Positions 21,010 to 22,340 of a stretch of 22,340 nucleotides of DNA are shown here, piece by piece (within the stretch, counting starts at the first letter, position 1; every line of letters starts with the position of its first letter). Source of the stretch: a virus; the IMG/VR virus record IMGVR_UViG_3300021406_000048, positions 1-22,340 of that record. The stretch is one strand, 5' to 3'. Under the pieces are notes generated by a model that was not told where the DNA came from, did no database searches, and worked only from the letters and a program-made list of their open reading frames with translations. Position numbers and translations under genes: made by a program.

Positions 21010-22340
21010 ATGACCGTCGCCTATCTTGCACCGGCACTGCGTCTCAAAAGCTGGTTGAATAACGGCCAGCCGAACGCCTTTGGCTCGGTCTTTACATATG
21101 CGGCAGGCACGGTCATTCCGGCGGCGACCTATACGGATAACACCGGCTCGGTCGCCAACACCAACCCGATCCAGTTGAACCAACGCGGTGAGGCTAGCGT
21201 CTGGCAGCTTCCCAACATAGCGCTCAAATACATCGAATTTGACGCCAATGGCAATCAGATCGGCTCGACCGATCAGGTCATCAATCAGCAGCTTCTGTCC
21301 CTAAACGGTGGGACTGACACAGGTTCCTCGATCCTATACCTGCTCAATTTCTTAAGCCCCTACACCTCGTACAGCCAGTTCGCCGGAACCCCGATTTTCT
21401 TCGTGCCGTCAAATAACAACGCCCAAAGTCCCTCGATCAATGTGAATGGCATAGGAGTGGTTGGGCTATTCAACGCGAACGGCACGTCATTGGGGCCGAA
21501 CCAGATTCAGGCCAATTTCATCACCGAGATCGTCTATCAGGCGAATATCGGTACCTCCGGAAATTCCGGCTTCGTTCTGCTGCAGTCAGGCTCACTCACG
21601 GGGTCCATCGTAGGCACGTTCGGCCAGGAAGTGCCGATCGCGAGTGCCACGACGACCGATCTAGGCACACTGCCTGCGCATGTGGGATTGGTGACAGGAA
21701 CCACAACCATCACGAGCTTAGGTAACGCTGCTTCACTTCTGGCGCCGTTCTATCTGCTGCGTTTCTCTGGTTCGCTCACCTTAACCAATAGCGCTTCCTT
21801 GGCGCTACCTGGAAGCGCGAACATCATCACCCAGCCGGGGGATGCGCTGCTGGCCCAGTTCTTAGGATCATCGGCCTGGAAGGTGACTGCGTATTTTGCT
21901 GCCACTGGGGCTGGAACCGGAAATGCCAAGATCAAGCCGTCTGATACGGTCATAAGCAACTCGACCGCGCTTACCCCTGATCCTGACCTACAGAGTAACC
22001 AGCTCGCGGTAGGTCGATACAGTTGGGAGATCTTCCTGATATTCGACTCTGTGACCGCCGGTGATGGCTTTAAATGGACGAACGACGGTACCGCAGTAGA
22101 TTCCAGAGGGGCAGCGCCTGCCCTTGCCTACGGCTTTGTAAACGGCTCTGCGTATGGACCGAAGGCTGAAACCCCGTACGCCACGACCATCACTTATGGA
22201 ACCGTAGGAACTGGGGCGAGCAGTAACGAGGTCATGTACAAGGGATCGTTACTAGTCTCTACCCCAGGTAACTTTGGCATCTCCTGGGCACAAGCCTCAG
22301 CCACCGCTGCTGCAACGACGTTGCGGGCAGGCTCATACCT
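21010..22340 (+). CDS. Tail fibre/spike protein, N-terminal part (runs off the window)
   Basis: The frame is open from ATG 21010 to the right edge, 443 codons, so the C-terminal receptor-binding part may be missing. The N-terminus is a virion-attachment domain: NAFGSVFTYAAGTVIPAATY, then NPIQLNQRGEASVWQLPNIA and YIEFDANGNQIGSTDQV. This G-V-TYAAGT--P--TYTD...NP--L---GEA---W order is common in podovirus fibres and tailspikes. A beta-repeat domain follows (VPIASATTTDLGTLPAHVGL, TGTTTITSLGNAASL, FSGSLTLTNSASLALPG), then a jelly-roll-like domain (GRYSWEIFLIFDSVTAGDGF). No depolymerase motif is visible yet. The position after the ejection genes matches the tailspike of P22-like phages. The Shine-Dalgarno is poor. 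The stretch 20982-21009 before it holds the leader of the minus-strand gene. Confidence 0.88.
   Translation, partial: MTVAYLAPALRLKSWLNNGQPNAFGSVFTYAAGTVIPAATYTDNTGSVANTNPIQLNQRGEASVWQLPNIALKYIEFDANGNQIGSTDQVINQQLLSLNGGTDTGSSILYLLNFLSPYTSYSQFAGTPIFFVPSNNNAQSPSINVNGIGVVGLFNANGTSLGPNQIQANFITEIVYQANIGTSGNSGFVLLQSGSLTGSIVGTFGQEVPIASATTTDLGTLPAHVGLVTGTTTITSLGNAASLLAPFYLLRFSGSLTLTNSASLALPGSANIITQPGDALLAQFLGSSAWKVTAYFAATGAGTGNAKIKPSDTVISNSTALTPDPDLQSNQLAVGRYSWEIFLIFDSVTAGDGFKWTNDGTAVDSRGAAPALAYGFVNGSAYGPKAETPYATTITYGTVGTGASSNEVMYKGSLLVSTPGNFGISWAQASATAAATTLRAGSY

Overview
The window is part of the genome of a tailed double-stranded DNA phage or prophage with a P22-like (short-tailed, podovirus-type) virion. 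The evidence is the gene order: terminase large subunit, P22-type portal, scaffold, P22-type coat, gp4-like and gp10-like packaged-DNA stabilisation proteins, three ejection-protein-like genes and a tail fibre or spike. Nearly every gene is on the + strand and they are tightly packed. Many junctions are 4-base ATGA or GTGA stop/start overlaps, which implies one long, translationally coupled late operon. No integrase, repressor, replication, lysis or tRNA gene is visible, so lifestyle cannot be judged. Shine-Dalgarno sequences and codon use are bacterial. A perfect 16-bp parS palindrome hints at a host with chromosomal ParABS, which would argue against an enteric host. That is an inference.

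Layout. 1-760: a partial gene and four very small overlapping genes. 757-4247: terminase large subunit and portal. 4248-4571: a small unknown gene bounded by an 18-bp direct repeat. 4572-7122: scaffold and coat. 7133-7618: an HNH endonuclease. 7618-12561: an accessory block absent from P22 at this place. It holds small beta-rich virion-type proteins, a coiled-coil protein whose gene carries the parS palindrome, a glycine-rich repeat fibre and a stand-alone PASTA protein. 12622-16171: gp4-like and gp10-like tail proteins, a small beta protein and a cupin. 16168-20850: three ejection-protein-like genes, interrupted by an antisense HNH endonuclease. 20844-20981: a tiny minus-strand membrane protein gene. 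21010-22340: the start of a tail fibre or spike running off the right edge.

The genes form a packaging, head, tail and DNA-delivery programme. Terminase pumps DNA through the portal into a scaffold-built coat shell, and the gp4/gp10 proteins close the portal. The ejection proteins probably leave with the DNA, and the fibre proteins bind the host.

Most notable observations: (1) the exact consensus parS inside a structural-cluster gene; (2) a coat gene that appears to start at AUC, supported by a translation-initiation sequence found in the same geometry at two neighbouring ATG genes; (3) a probable AUA start in the first ejection gene; (4) an antisense endonuclease insertion that duplicated the start of its target gene; (5) the same beta-domain insert in both gp4-like and gp10-like proteins; (6) a minus-strand two-helix membrane protein with a textbook ribosome binding site.
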